Below, in pieces: positions 1 to 15,100 of a stretch of 64,000 nt of DNA (position 1 is its first letter; each line of letters starts with the position of its first letter). The position numbers and the translations under genes are program-made. Below the pieces are notes generated by a model, which was not told where the DNA came from, ran no database searches, and saw only the letters and a program-made list of their open reading frames with translations. Location of the stretch: the NCBI GenBank assembly GCA_033063855.1, contig CP093831.1, forward strand, positions 9,548,001-9,612,000, written 5' to 3'. The stretch comes from Smittia aterrima (lineage: Eukaryota; Arthropoda; Insecta; Diptera; Chironomidae).

Positions 1-107
1 AGCGAGAAACTCGATTTTCAATGAAAATAGCTTTAAACCTGAAAAATCAATAGTCGATAAGTGCGAAAAAAAAATCTTGTTTAAAACTGCAAACAGCAAA
101 GCTTCTG
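1..107 (+). other. Sequence before the first candidate start codon
   Basis: No gene is visible here. It is A-rich and probably 5' leader, or the end of an intron, upstream of the start at 108. The frame of that start stays open for some codons upstream, so the first exon could begin further left. The promoter, if it lies here, is outside the window. Confidence 0.3.
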
Positions 108-131
108 ATGGCCGAATCAACTCCAAAGTTG
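108..131 (+). CDS. Ank2: Ank2 candidate first coding exon (8 codons)
   Basis: ATG at 108 opens an eight-codon peptide, MAESTPKL, ending at a strong GTGAGT donor at 132. Its phase (0) matches the acceptor at 12877, where the conserved SDGNTSFLRAARAG start of the ankyrin repeat domain follows. Short variable N-terminal peptides ahead of this sequence are normal for ankyrins. The ATG context is weak (C at -3) and the frame is open upstream, so either the exact start or the whole exon could differ. An alternative first exon lies at 9254. Confidence 0.55.
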
Positions 132-3100
132 GTGAGTAGTGAGAGTTTGTTGCGCAATCACTTGACCCAATAACTTACAAAAGAATCTTCACTTGCGGTC
201 ATTCGCCTCGATTTCCAAGTATTTCTCTTCTTCCGAAAGAAAATTTATCGGAATTCAAAGTTATTTCTTTATCTTGTTTGCTTGATGACAACAAAAATTC
301 TTTCTGCTGGTAATTAATAAGAAAACAGTGTGCAACCATCAAGGCGATTAAGGCGACAGATGGAGGAAGTCAGTGTTTGTGAATGACATTCACAACATTC
401 GATGCGGTTCGACAAAGTTAAAGTAAAACTTTAGTTTCGGTGAAAAGTCGTTCGAGTGTGAAATTTTCAAACGATGACCTGAAAACGTTTGATGAATTAT
501 TGATGAGAGAAACATAAATTTATCATCAGCTGCGAAAAATATAAATCGATTCTGTACCTGGAAGTTTGGCAACGTTTGAATGAACTTCATTTGACGATTC
601 TGATGTGATAATTGCGCAAGGGGAAGCTGCAACTCGCAAGCAGCAATGCCAAGTCTAATTAAGCTTAATTCTCGTCATAATTAAATTTCTGCATTTTCTG
701 CAATTTTCTCTGTCGCTCGTGATCAAACAGCGAGAGGAAATTTTTCTCCGAAATGGAAAAGTCGACGACGGGAATTGTGTCAATAATTCTGCTGCAGTCT
801 CTCTCTTGTCATAGGAAAAAAAAACATCTCGTGGAATTTATAATTGCAGTTGTTGTTTGACCCCAAACACGGAACTTCCGCGAACGAAGACGACGAGGCA
901 TGTTGGATAATTCCTGTCGACATTTTCATTCTGCATGCGATTTGTGATTTGCATATGAAAAGAAACGCCAACAACTCCAAGAACGTTTTTTGATTCCAAC
1001 ATTAAAATCCAATCACTCGACGATTTCTTTCATAATGAAAAAACAATCAGAATCTTATCTCTGTTTGATTGAGCATTGCGTGAAACTGATAACTTTAATG
1101 ATAGCGAGTCGGTTTGGCTCTTGAAAAGGCTGAACATGACATTCAAAACTTCTCTGTAATCAAATTTATTCTCGACGATGACGAAAGCTGTTGTCACTTT
1201 CGACTGACTCATCTTCGTGTTTACTCCAATTTGATAGCAGCAAGCAAATTATAGACTTGCGATTCGATTAAAAGAGAGCTCCGTCGTTTCCATCTGCCAC
1301 TCAAGGTTGTGTCATAAAGCAGAATTTTTCGTTGGCATTTAAAGCGATTTTGATTTTCCGTTCAACAATCGGCCGGGCGATGAGTTTTTTTTTTGTTGAG
1401 AATACATTCGCGACCGGTTTCGTCGTCGTTGATAACGTCATGGTCTGAGTGTGTTTACCGAACCAATACAGCGAGCGATCGCGGCGGAATAAAAATTCAT
1501 CAAACAGAACGAATACTTATGAGCTCACATTAATCTCTCTTATGTAATTTCGCGAGTCTCGCGCGCGATAAAATGAAACTCTCTGCAAGAACTGTCAATG
1601 TTGACCTTTGCTGACTCGACTCATAAAATGCTTTTTATGGAGTGACTTTGTTTGCGAAGCAATTTCCAAAGTTATTGCGGGAAGTGAGATTATGACTCGT
1701 TGATCATGGCTTCAGACTGAAAGAGAAATGAATCAAGTGTTGGATTGACGTGAGACTGACGTGTCGAAAGGTTAATGCACTGGGAGGTTTGCGGCACGAT
1801 TTGTAATTGAAAATCTTTTGTAGAGGTCAGATGATCCGGGGCAAGTTAACTCGGCGTGAAGGAAAGGAGAATTTCCTTTTTCTTTGCTCCAATCGACCGC
1901 AGCGATGCGTGTGCATACGAAATGATTTCTGTTAATCCATGCGAAGAACCGAAATTGCTTTCGGGATTTTTATCCGAGGGAAAAGTTTGAAGTTAAGAAA
2001 GTTAAGTCCCAAAGTTAAATTCGTTCACCAACTGCTTTTCATTTTTATTGTGTTTTATTGAAACTCTTTCGGGGGAAGATAATCCAGCTCAATCTGAGGA
2101 GAAACAGACTTTAGAAACTTATCGTGAAATTCAAATTTCGAAAACAAGTTTCTCTCCAGCGAATTAGAATAAAATGAGAGAAAAGTTGAATGAAAAATGA
2201 CAAAAATCGCCAAAACTCTAAAATATTTTGGTTCTTGCTGTCGCTTAGGCTCTCGACCTACGCAAATTCCGGAAATTTATCGAAATGATTTTTTATTTCA
2301 ATTTAATGAATTGTAATTGGAAAAAATGTTTTTTTGTCTGCTCGTCTGTGATGTCATCGACAAAGCTTCTAAGCTTAGAAAGGTCGAAGAAGTCAAAAAA
2401 GAATTCCAATCGAAATTTCCTTTAACGATCCATTTAATTGAAAGTCGTCGGGAGATTTAACTGATGACGAAGACGAATCGCTTATGACTAATTAAGTAAG
2501 TCATTAAGACAAAATCCTTCTCAAGTTTCACTCTAACTAAAAAAAAGCTTTCACGCTGCTTTCAGAAAATGATATTTTGACTTCATCTCCGTACTTCTGT
2601 CGACGGCTGTCTCACATTACGAACCCACGAGCTTCTAGAATTGTTTTCCGTTTCAATTAAAATACATTCTTGTGAATAGCTAGTAATCAAAGCATTCGAC
2701 GTAGTTCGTGGGAAAAACATCAATCAGAATTTTGATAGCAAAACAAAAATGATGCGATAAGAATTTGGTGACAAATTTAGTTTCAAAGAGTTTGTCTAGC
2801 GCGTGTAATCCTCTCCACGTCGTTTAACTTTTATTACTCATGAATGCCTCAGCTTTTCGCTGTAATCTCTCTTAATTGAAAAGCATTGTGAAAGGCGCCA
2901 GCAGTCAGTCAATTTGCTTCGCAGCTCGGATTTCTTTTTCAAGTCAAGACATTCCCCGAGAATCTTTATCGTTACAACTCCATTTAGACAATTACACAAC
3001 GAGCGTTTGTCATTTAAATCGTGGGCACTTAATTGACTACCGTCGCTGCTTCATTGAATGGACGTTTGTGTACTGCTCGAAGCGAATTGTCGCAGATAAA

Positions 3101-6100
3101 AAGCGGAAGCTTAGAATTTTTCATTGTTGGACTCTGAGGCTAAAAACAAATTATGATAATTTCGGTAAATTGGATTTGTCGAAGTCTAAAAAAAGATGAG
3201 ACACAAATACCAACGTTTTGTCTCTCGAATCAGTGTTGATAGTGTCCAAGCAAAGCAAAGAGAGAACGAGCATAATTGACATAAGAATTAACTTGAATGA
3301 GAAAATTGTTGGCTGATGGGGATTGTCGTTGCTGAAAGGCAGTGTCAGAGACATTATCTGCTTTAAGTAGGCCTGCATTAGTGCTCGGAAGTCAGGGAAA
3401 GTCAACGGCGATAATAATAGCTTCCATGGCACTTTGAAAGCTTCAAGACAGTCAAAGTGACTTTTGCTATTGGTTTTGTCAAACAAGATAGAAACAAGAT
3501 AACTTCCGAGTCAACAAAGTGACACAGTCTACATTAATTCCAACAATTTCATTAAGCGAATGCCAGACGAACATTAATCGACTCATGATTACAAAGAAGT
3601 ATAATAAAATGTAATCAGAATGGCAGAAAAGTTTCATTATCCTTATTCGCTCCAGTTAATCCCAGGAAAGCGATTTCGTGTGAAAATATTTACTTTCTAG
3701 CGCAAAGTTAATTCGAATGAAGTGAAAGCCGCAAAGCTGATAAGAACGTAAACGTTGATGTCACTCTACGAATGAAATTTGTTGCGGTTATAAAAAATCT
3801 TTTCTCTCCACACGATCGCAAATTCCCCATCGGATCACGGCGATTCTCGGACAAGGGTGTGAGCGTGGCAATGTCATCGACGACGCTCGTGTGTGTCCAT
3901 TTCAAGTTCGCATAGATTGCGAACGCCATAAAACGAGATTATGAGACTATTCTCATCGCCATGACATCATCTCCGACTAATTTTATTGTGCAATTCAGTT
4001 TTGCGGAGCAGAGACTGAAGAAGAGCAAAAAAAAAAATCCAAAAAAGCTTTTTAAATGAGGTTTGTTGATCAATTGCCAGAAAAATAAATTAAATTTTGC
4101 TTACGGCATTGGAAACTTTTCTAAACTTGGCGTCCAATGGACTGGAAAATCCGGAGCAATTTTATTAATTCTCAGGCCTTAATTTGATGGCCGACATAAC
4201 AAGGCCCGTGCATTTAACAAAAAACTTTCTTCGACTATCCAATTAAGATGTTAATGCGTTCGAGATCTCGTTTGATTGTCTTTGCTTGAGAAAAGCAATC
4301 GATCAAGATAGTTAAGCGAATGGGAACGGGCCAGGAACAGAAGTCTGCGGTTGGATTGAGTTCTCCGAACATTGCTACAAACAAAGGAAAACATAATTTA
4401 GATATTTGATAGCGTTCTCTTGACAGCTAATGATCCACAAACAATTGACATTCATTCGTCGAGCAATTGACATGTTGAGAGATTGGATTGGAAACGTGAG
4501 GAAATTTATGCGGAGTCGAGTTCACTTTGCAAAGTCGAGACAGCAAATGGAAACATTTTCTCCGGCCCATCCATTACTTGACGCAAATCAGCAAAAGGAA
4601 AAATTCTATTCCGCCACGTCGAATGAATTAGTGATCAGACGAACCATTCCAACCATCACGTTTCTTATGTTTTCGCCTTGTTAGAGTCTGAATTACCCAA
4701 TTAATCAGCAATCTGAACCGTTATTGTGCAATTTGGAACGAGCTCCTTCTACTGCAAAGTTCTTTGTTGAATTAAACGATCCGAAGGCAATAATTTACTC
4801 CTCATCAAATTTTAAAATTACTCTCGAGGGCTTAATCGGATCAACACGAATCGTTGAACCCACACAATGGTCGGCGGCTCACCATGAACTTGCTTGTTAG
4901 TTGCTTCAACATCACATGCCCATAAATCTTCTCGCCGTTCTCTTCCGCTGTCCGCAAAAGTTTTGCGGCAAAACTAAAATCTAATTTCATTGTTGCCTCA
5001 TGCACAAATCAACAAACTCGCTAGAGAATCTGCCGATGACATAATCCAAAATGTGACGTGGCAGTCGAGTCATTGGTTTGAATAAATTATCAACATTCGT
5101 ATTTACAGAACATTGAGCACGGTAAACGATCTAACACCTTCGCCATTGACGAATACATGTGAAACGAGCTGAAAAGTGGTTGATTGGCAGCAGCGAATTC
5201 AGATGCCCATCGTCGAGCTCATCACTCATGGCAGCTGAACGCTCCTAATTTGTTTGACTGTAAACGACTTCATTATCCAATATTGCGATGAAAGAATTTT
5301 TGATGCAAACTGTGGCGGCCTCGTCTTCTTAACTTCAAGTGAATTTCAATGTCTCAATTCTTTCTCGGGTGGTGCTTTAATTGATTTAGATGCCGAGGCG
5401 GCAAAGCAAGAGTCATTTAGAATTCAAGAGAAGAATCATTAAGAATTCAAGCAGAGCTCGTGTTGAAATTTATGATTTACGACGCCCATTGAGAGAACGA
5501 GCAACTTGCTCGTTTGTTAGCCTCTCCGTGTTTCAATTTTCATTAATAACTCGACGAGAATTAAAATTATTGATGATATTCCAAGCGAGTTACGACAAAT
5601 TCTAAATTGTCATGTGGAGAACTTTGTAAATATTTACTCAACTGATTGATCTAGAACCATCTAAAGTTCACTTACCTTCGATTGTTCTTGAAACCTGTTT
5701 TCGAATTCGAAAGGAAACACATCGAGCACGTTGTGGATAAATTAAATTGCATAAAATGAGCTGCACGAGAGAGAATTGTTACTCAACACTTTCACTAGGT
5801 CAATGTTTACTCGCATGTTATGTTCTCGTTGCGATTTCCATATTTACTTTTGCGTTTTTTTTTTCGCAACGGATGCCGAGCGAGTATAACGAACGATCGC
5901 CTCGAGAGGAAACTCAATCTGCTTGCTTAATTGGGAGAGTTCAGGTTTTCGATTCGCGTTTTTTTTATCGCAACGTCGAGAGCTGTAAATGGACATAATT
6001 GAAATCAATTTCGATCGTTTGCAATGCCATTTAATTGTTTGTCTGCACTTGGAGATCGTTGCTCGTTATAAAAATAAATGAATTGCACTTTAAAGAAGTT

Positions 6101-9100
6101 GATGGCGTTTGGTGAGTTCTCGATGGTTGAGAGAATTTTCATTTGAGAGGAAAATTATGAGAGAATTTCCCAAGCGATGTTTCGTTAAGATGAAGTCATC
6201 ATGATCAATGAATCTTATTGTGATTATGAAAGTCACAGCAGCTTCATTCATCATAATTCATTACAAGATTCCCATGCTCGATGGCTCGTGAGGCAAATCG
6301 AGACTCTTCTCTTGGGAAATTCTCGCGTCGAGTGATGAAACGAATGAGCGGCTTTTCCCCGAAAAAAAAATATTTATTTCTCGTCTCGTAAAGTGAATCT
6401 GCTCTTTCAGTCTAGTCGGTGATTTTGATTTGATGTGCTCGTAGCTCGCGAAATAAAAATAGTTTTCAGTATTCTTTGGTAAAGTTTCGCGTTTGAAATT
6501 TGTGGAAATTTCACCGGAAATTCCTTCAAATTTAAAAGTGACAACCGTGGAATATTTTCTAATAAAAACATTTCAGGAAGAAAATTTTTGAGCAAAGAGC
6601 AATGAAAACAAATTGAAAAGTCAATCAAAGTGAAAAGTTAATTGAAAAGTCAAAACGAAAATAAGAAAAATTTGAAAAATGAATTCATTGAAGAAAAGAT
6701 TTCCATCACTTTCCTCACTTGGCGTAAGTGTCTGACTGCATTTTGTTGTTAAAAATAAAAATGTTCTATAAAGCCACACGCGAAATGGGTGGCGCTGGTC
6801 GATCGACAACGAAATATTAATTAAATTTTCCATTTCACGAGACGTAGAAAAATTGTTTTTCGTGAAGAGAAAACCTACGAGCAGCGAATCGTTCTGTTCC
6901 AACTGCCGCGGACGAATTTATTTTTAGCTTCCCAATTGGGGGAGCGTGAAGAAGAATTCAGAAAGTGTATTCATATGCTGTAATAATCTTCTCTCAATTT
7001 CTGTTTATCCAAACGGTGTGAATCGATTCAACAGATTCATGGGAAGCTTCATTCACAATGACACGACTCAATCGCTCTCTCATGATTCCGTTGTCGAAGA
7101 TTTAACAGAGGACTGCATAACAAGACGAAAATACTTTGCCGGGTGCACGATAAAAAATCTTGCGACTTGACTCGAATCAGTTGAGGCGTAAAACTTGTTT
7201 AGTTAAACAGCCAAATATGAATTCCGTTGCCTGCCAGACACGTTTTCATGATGATCAAGTGAACCGAACAGTGTTTAATTTATCACGATTGATGAAGGAT
7301 TTCCGCGATAGCGAAGCCCTCACATTGTGAATCTGAACTTTGCCCAAGACGAGAGCCGAGAAATGTTTATTTTTGGCATTTGTTTAGTTCACGTGATGAA
7401 TTTTTGAAAAATAATGTTTGCAACAATGAGCCGCGACTCGCAAATAAAAAATATTTCGAGAAAAGTCATGACGTCATCGTCGATGGTTTCGTTAAACGAG
7501 AGTAGAACTTAACGAAACTCTCATTCTCACCCTTCGCATGGAAAATTCAGAGGACATGCGCAATTTATCTTTCAAAATTTGTTGACAACATCTCTCGTCG
7601 TGCACGTGCAGGAGTTTTGTTTGATTGTGTTTGTAACTTGTTTCTGTTTGTGCTTCGATGGCAAAACAAAATAAGCCGGCGAAGAAAAGTCGATGCCAAT
7701 TTGCATAATTGACAATTTGCTTCGATTTTAAATTTGCAAGTTGTGCTGAAAATAGAACAAACAAGAGAACGGAAGTAATTGCAGAATTATGCAATTGTAA
7801 TTACTGCTTCTTCTCATGTTCCTTGCAACACGAGCCGATCGAAGTAGCGTCGATAAACTTAATTGCAGAAATTAGTCAATCACCGCCTTCAATTATCTTT
7901 CTTTCCTCTCTTCTCAAGATCATTGTCGATTGATTGTCGCGATGACTGCCGATGAATCATCGCCCCAACGATCGAAGCGTGTTTAATACTCATTAAACGT
8001 ATCGATCAACAAAAGAAAACTGCTCGCTCGATAATGAAATTCAAAATAACTTGGCTTATCAGATTTTACGAAATGCAACTTCATGATGAGTCATGCATAA
8101 GGGTGTTGCCTACTCATTAAATTAAAATAATTTGCGGTGGCCTCGAAGGGTTTGATATTGCCTAGGGCAAGGTTATTGCTTGATACTCTCTTTAAAGTTT
8201 AAACACTCGAAACAACGCAAACACTCACGATCGATAAGAGCATTTGAAAGTAATAAATTCAACTCGAAGTTTTTATGTTCACCATTTCTCATGCAACTTT
8301 AGTTTGACGACGTTCGTGGTGAACATTAATGAGTCTTTCCCTTCTAAGTTTGTTCTGCACATGTTTCTCCATCGCGAACAGAATAAATTAGTCTTTAGCT
8401 TCCACATGCGATGCACTATTAATTTTAATTATTAATTTATGCATTGAAACGATTTTTCATGTTTAGAATTTTTTTTAAATGACGATCAAAGAATAAGAAG
8501 AATTGCGAATTGAAAAGTTGCGGAAATGTCGAGTTAAATCGCGTGAAAAATTGCTCAGTCTTTTTTATATTATGAAACACAAGCAAAAAGCTCTTGTCAC
8601 TTCGTCATTTACACATTTGATCTTGAAACAATTGAATTCTTCTTCAATTTGCATTTTAATGTGAAACCCGCAACAATAAAATAAATTTTCTTTCATAAAA
8701 ATAACGAATCCACGTTAAAGCGATTCGACTCTTCAATGATAAATGTTATCGTCTAACAATTATCGCTTTAATGCGCAGAAGTCAAAGTCGGCGGCAAATG
8801 CTGATAAAGCACATAATGACGACATCGCTAACGTGCACAAGGAATTTCCCAAACAAAAGTCAGTCCCCTGCCGATTGTTGTCAAACAAATCAGCTTTCCC
8901 ATGTGCTCGATAGCACGTTGCGACTTCCAACGAGGGTCGAGAGGGCGATGAATCTTTTGATGGAGGGTTGAGTTGAGTCGGCGCAAGGACAACGCTGGAA
9001 ATTGATGACGTCACTTAATGAAACTCACCGCTACTCCTTTAAGAGCGACACTCAGTCTTCGACGGAACCTCATCGGTAACAGTTGGAAAAACTTGACAGG

Positions 9101-12100
9101 AAAACTTTAATACTCTTCACACTTTTATTAATAATTAATTCACTAAGCTTAGTAATTAATCGTGAAAAAGTTGATTGCGAGTTGCTCAAGTGCAGATTTC
9201 TCTTCCTTTTCCTTTGGACGTGTATGGGATTAGTCTTTTAAGACGACCTTGAAATGGTCACTGAAAACGGAATTCAGGTAAAAGCTTTGCGAAATCCTTA
9301 GGAAAGCTGATTGTAAATTGTTCTAAGCGGATTAGACAAATTAGTTCACGATGAACAAACAAGTTTGCGGCCAATTTTCATGGTGAAATTTCACTTTTTC
9401 GCAGCCAATTTTCCACCGTCGTCCTCCATTTTTGTTTTTCGTTCGAGTGAAAATTCGGCTTTTCCAAATCAAAATGTCCTTCGTGGGCCGTCAAATCGGA
9501 AAAATAATTTCCGTTTCCGAGTTCTATTATTAAATCTAATGACTTAGGAAAGTTCCTAAACTGTTTTCATAAGATTTTCTCGACGATTTCAATCCAATAT
9601 GTCGGCTCTCTTACTTATCCGCATTGCGATCGATATTTTTTCCTTCCCTCAAGAATTTCCGCTTGCATGTACGTGCCGAGTATAAAATTAACCAGTTTTT
9701 TGCAACTGGCGCCGGTGAAGAAGCGGAAAGAGGAAAATTCTTTCGGAAAATCGATTCGAGTAGCCAAAAGATTCAAATTAGGTTTAATTTGTTTATGCAC
9801 GCTATAAAGATTCGACAATGAATTATTCGCCTCGTCGCGGCTTTACGCTCGAACCAAAGCGCAAATTTTCGAGGAAGTGAGAGAGAGTGACAAGGACTTG
9901 GCCTATTCATGTCGCTTTGTCTGCGGGAAAAACTCATTCGTCCTTCTTTCTTTTTGCAATAAAAGTTCTATTTTCTGTTCTACACGACACTTTCATCGAT
10001 TTTCCCAAACGTTCTCGCTTTGATTCTTAGTTTGTGTTGGTAACAATAAAAGAAGAACAAGTTGCGTTGGTCCACACAAAAAAATTTGTTTGCAATGGAA
10101 ATTTATGCGAGAACTATTGATTTTCCCTCGACTGCTTTCGCTTTTACTCCCCACACTCGGCATAACGAATCTTCTTCTTTCCTTTCCTCACTATTTCCGT
10201 TTTCAGTTTCGCAGACGGCAATCCGAGACTGAAAAGCGAGAGTTATTTTTCATGTACAAACAGCGAGACAAACGAAAAGCGAAAGTGACGAAGCGTTTAA
10301 TCGATATTCAAAGTGCCCAAAAACTGTTCGACGGAAATCGCATTGACATGGGCGAGCGTAAAATTAACGAGACAGCCGGTAGAGAAAGAGATTGATTGAC
10401 GTTCAATAGATTCGAATTTTAAAATCATTTTGATCCGAACTCTTCTCTCTTAAATAAATTAAACTTAGTTCACGTACATTTTTCATAAAATATCGATTTT
10501 CACCCTTTTGAGTTTGAAATCGCTTTGATATGGGAATAATCTGTTCTCAGCATGCATCGTTTAATGTGCAGTGAGCAAACAGAAGAAGAAGCAACTTCAA
10601 TTTGCTTCCACAAACAAGACTCGAGGGTTGTGACGATGGAAAGAGAATTTTTTAATGACTTTCGCTCGGCTTATGTTGATTTCGTGCCTTTACATTCAGT
10701 TCATATTAATTTGGAAGCAATCGTTATGTGGCAAGTGTGAATTTAGAGCAGTGAGGGTGTGAATGGATGAATGACAACCAACCCCGATTCTAAGTTTAAT
10801 AGCGCACCCAGATAACTTGTCGTTAAAAGCGAGAGAAGATTGACATAAACTTTTCGACGCCAAACAGACTGGCGGGGATTAAGTTTAATGCAACAATGTT
10901 AGCTCCAACTCGACGAGAATGCTACAAACTTTTCCATCGAATGAAAATTTAATTTCCTCGATCGAAATAGAACTTTCCATAAAATATTCATAATCATTTT
11001 CAGCTCATGAAAACACAAATTGAATAGTGAGCAGTCTATAAACTTTCATTGTCGATGCACTTGAATGTCGAGTGTGACTTGAATATTTACTGAGGGTGGA
11101 AAAATCGATAAGAGCTTCTCCCTCGCTTTGCTGATGTAATGCTCAGCCATTGTTTTCATGCGTTTGTGATGAGGTAACGATGTTCAAGGCGAGCAAGGCC
11201 TTATCGAGGATATTTTAGGAACGCAGAGTGAAGCAAGAAGAAGTCCACACGCAGCTCGATGGGTGTGGCGCGCAAGAAATCCAAATATATTCTCGGAATG
11301 TTGAAAAGTATGAGAACAATTGTTTGATGAATGACATTTGTTGGAGACTACAGGGAAGCCCCAACGATTCTCTTCCTTCTGAGTTCTCGACAGAATCAAA
11401 ATCCATTAACGTTTTCAATGGAACATCAGCCGCTATTTACCTTCTGGCTTATTTCTTCGATGTAACGTTGGCACATAAAAATGTAACAGCAACTGTTTGT
11501 TAACATAGAATGAAAGCCAGCACTAAAAGTCATGCGCACGAGCGCTCGCGAGAACGAAAAACTGTTGAAGATGTGGGCGAATTCGCTTTTCTTTCGAACA
11601 TTAAACCTCCGACAGTTTTCCAGATCAGAAGCGAAAAGGAAAAATCTCCAGACGCGCTGAGAAAAACTAAAGTTATTCAAAAGTTAAATAGTGAATTAGA
11701 TTTCATAACGTTAACGACGAGCTTGAGAGTGATTAAGACTCAACAAATCGTCAAGAGGCGGTGTCCAAGCCGCCTCTAAGTGAAAAGCAACAACAAATCT
11801 TCAAGATTTTTCAATTAAAGACAATCATAGTCGAAATATTGTTTAAGAATGTTGAATTGCTTTAAATTGGTACGTTAACAAAGTTTTCTTTGAATCGTAA
11901 GCAATTAGATTCAAGTTATCGATTAAACGATAAAGGAATTTATGAGTCTTCATGACTCACAGCTAATTTAAATAAGACTCACAATGGCACGATGAGCGCT
12001 CTTTTCATTTCTCTCTTTCCTCAGTCACTACGATGATTGATTTAACTTAATTTAAACGATAATCTCATTTCTCGCGGACTTTTATTGTTTCGCTACCGTA

Positions 12101-15100
12101 ATACACTGACAAGAGTCCTCGAAAGTGATAAAACTTTATGATCGTGAAATTGTGCAAGAACGAACACTCGGTTTGCAAATAAAAACTATGAGAGGATGAA
12201 AAGTCAGAAGGTTAATTGGAGAAGAATTCACGAGAGAATGACGAGCACTCATTACGATTTTGATGGAAAGAAGATGATGATTGCTTTAGCAACGTAACAC
12301 ATTCTCGTCATGCTATCAACGAGAGAGTTCTTCTTCATCTCGAAGCGTCGAGCTTTGATTAATTTTGCGTGTCGTCAAAAGCATTGCCGCCAATTCGGTG
12401 GGAATTATCGATTTTCCTTCCTTCGGTCATTTTCTTCTTTCTCATTCAAACTGGAGAAGATTAACCAAACGAGAATCACAAACTGCTGGCAGCAAACAGC
12501 TTTGGATATTTTTAGACAACACGAAGATTGTGAAACTTTAATTGAAAGCGAAGAGAAATGTTTCATTTCTTAAAGATGTATACAAAAGATGTCGATTAAG
12601 TTTAATGATTATCTCGCGTCACATTCCTGATCCGTCGGCCTTGAAGTTCCCTGATTGATATCAAATATGACCTGAACCTTTTGCCATTTGCTTTCGCTAT
12701 TGAGCGAAGAAGAAACTTGATATGTCGCGATACCATCGAAATTTCAGTGAGCACAGTTACGCGATCAAAACGCAAACTCAATTAGTGAATTCTCTTTCGA
12801 CGCCTTCGTCTTGTAAACAACGAAAACTTTTAGATTTGAAGTAATAATCAATTATTTTCTTTCTCTCCACTTTCAGTCTGATGGCAACACATCATTTCTG
12901 CGAGCGGCACGTGCCGGAAATCTTGAGAAAGTTCTCGAGCATCTGAAGAACAACATTGATATTAATACATGCAACGCTGTAAGTATCGACTCGCCTCAAT
13001 CTCAATTAAATGATTAATTTCCTCGCGAGCTCTGAGTCGACAATCAATTTCGAAGCTCAGCAATCAAAAGTTTCACTAAAACCGCAATTAATTTGAATAA
13101 TCGGCTGAGCTAAGCATCGACTTCTCTAAATGAGACGTTGCTTTCAACAATTTCACACAAAGCGTGAGACTTATCGTCGCTATGGCCAGTGAAAAAGAGA
13201 AATAAATTTTAATAAGCAATCAACGTCGAAGACTCTTATGACAACGCCTCTTATTAAATTGCTTGTGCAGTGAAACGAGAGTGGGTTGCGATCGCATTTA
13301 ACTTTAAAGATTCTCTTCGTCTTTATCACTTCCCATGTTTCGTTTCTTGTTAAAGACTATTTAAAGTCGAGTAAGAAGTAAATTGTTGTTATCCCAAAGC
13401 CGCGAGTCGTAATTGACTAAACAAACATTGATACCGCGAGATAATTACTCAAGCAAATTGTTTCACTTTAATTATTACGACAGAATGGCTTGAATGCACT
13501 TCATTTGGCATCCAAAGATGGACACGTCACCGTCGTCTCGGAGTTGTTGAGTCGCGGAGCGCTTGTTGATGCCGCCACCAAAAAGGGAAATACAGCATTA
13601 CACATCGCCTCTTTGGCGGGACAGGAAGAAGTCGTGAAGCTTCTTATTCAACACAGTGCATCGGTGAACGTACAATCACAGAATGGCTTCACTCCGCTTT
13701 ACATGGCGGCCCAAGAGAATCACGATAGCGTCGTTAAACTACTTTTGTCGAATGGAGCCAACCAGAGCTTAGCAACCGAAGATGGATTTACTCCTTTGGC
13801 TGTTGCAATGCAGCAGGGTCATGACAAAGTCGTTGCTGTTCTGCTCGAAAGTGACACTCGCGGTAAAGTTCGTTTACCCGCACTCCACATCGCTGCGAAG
13901 AAAGATGATGTTAAAGCAGCAACTTTGCTGTTGGAAGTGAGTCTCAAATTACTTTTTATGACAAACTCCTCTCATCAAACTAAACTTTTCTCGTTAACAG
14001 AATGATCACAATCCTGACGTAACATCCAAATCGGGATTCACACCATTACACATCGCTTCTCATTATGGTAACGAAGCAATCGCCAACTTATTGATCCAGA
14101 AAGGCGCCGATGTAAACTACGCAGCTAAGCACAACATCAGTCCGCTTCACGTCGCCGCTAAGTGGGGAAAGACAAACATGGTTGGATTGTTGTTGGAGAA
14201 GGGAGCAAACATCGAGAGTAAGACACGAGACGGCTTGACGCCTCTTCATTGTGCAGCTCGTTCAGGACATGAACAAGTCGTTGATATGTTGCTTGAGCGT
14301 GGAGCTCCCATCAGCTCAAAGACAAAGAATGGACTTGCTCCATTGCACATGGCAGCCCAAGGCGAACATGTCGATGCTGCAAGGATTCTCTTGTACCATC
14401 GCGCACCAGTTGACGAAGTCACTGTTGATTACTTGACAGCATTGCACGTTGCAGCTCATTGTGGTCACGTTCGTGTCGCTAAGCTTCTTCTCGATCGCAA
14501 CGCCGACGCTAACGCTCGCGCTCTCAATGGATTCACTCCATTGCATATTGCTTGCAAGAAGAATCGCATCAAGGTCGTCGAGCTGTTGTTGAAGCATGGC
14601 GCCAGCATCAGTGCAACAACTGAAAGCGGTTTAACTCCACTACACGTCGCATCTTTCATGGGATGCATGAACATCGTCATCTATTTATTGCAACACGAAG
14701 CTAGTCCCGATGTCCCAACTGTTCGTGGAGAAACTCCATTGCATTTGGCGGCTCGTGCTAATCAGGTAAGATCTGGACATAACTTTTTTGATTGAAAAGG
14801 AATCTAATTATCTTTGTTCTCTCTTTAGACTGACATCATTCGTATTCTTTTACGCAACGGTGCCCAAGTCGATGCTCGCGCTCGTGAACAGCAAACGCCT
14901 CTTCACATCGCATCACGTCTCGGCAACGTTGATATCGTCATGCTTCTCCTCCAACACGGAGCCCAAGTTGACGCAGTCACTAAGGATATGTACACTGCCC
15001 TGCACATCGCAGCAAAGGAAGGACAAGATGAGGTAAAAGATCTTGTTGCTAAGAAGTTGATGGATCATGTTGATACTGTTTATCTTATGCAATTGTTTTG

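Larger units (their letters stand above)
132..12876 (+). other. Ank2: Large first intron of Ank2
   Basis: This intron of 12,745 bp runs from GTGAGT to a CTCTCCACTTTCAG acceptor. Apart from the promoter and first exon described near 9006-9277, I see no supported gene in it. Open frames are all at or below about 110 codons, lie on both strands, and show no recognisable domain or splice structure. No tRNA, transposon ends or long tandem repeat was noticed. It probably carries regulatory DNA; two full TGACGTCA palindromes (7469 and 9006) are the only motifs I would single out. Confidence 0.7.

Noticed and set aside
4472..4495. Another possible 8-codon first exon (MLRDWIGN) before a GTGAGG donor
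   Set aside because: The phase fits, but there is no promoter signal upstream, an earlier ATG in the same frame at 4430, and a weak AAC donor context.
6067..6110. TATAAAAA followed by ATGGCG and a strong GTGAGT donor
   Set aside because: The resulting exon would end in phase 1 and cannot join the phase-0 exon at 12877. No initiator lies at the right distance.
132..12876. Many open frames of 60-110 codons in intron 1 on both strands
   Set aside because: No recognisable domains, frequent strand overlap, no splice logic and ordinary lengths for this composition.
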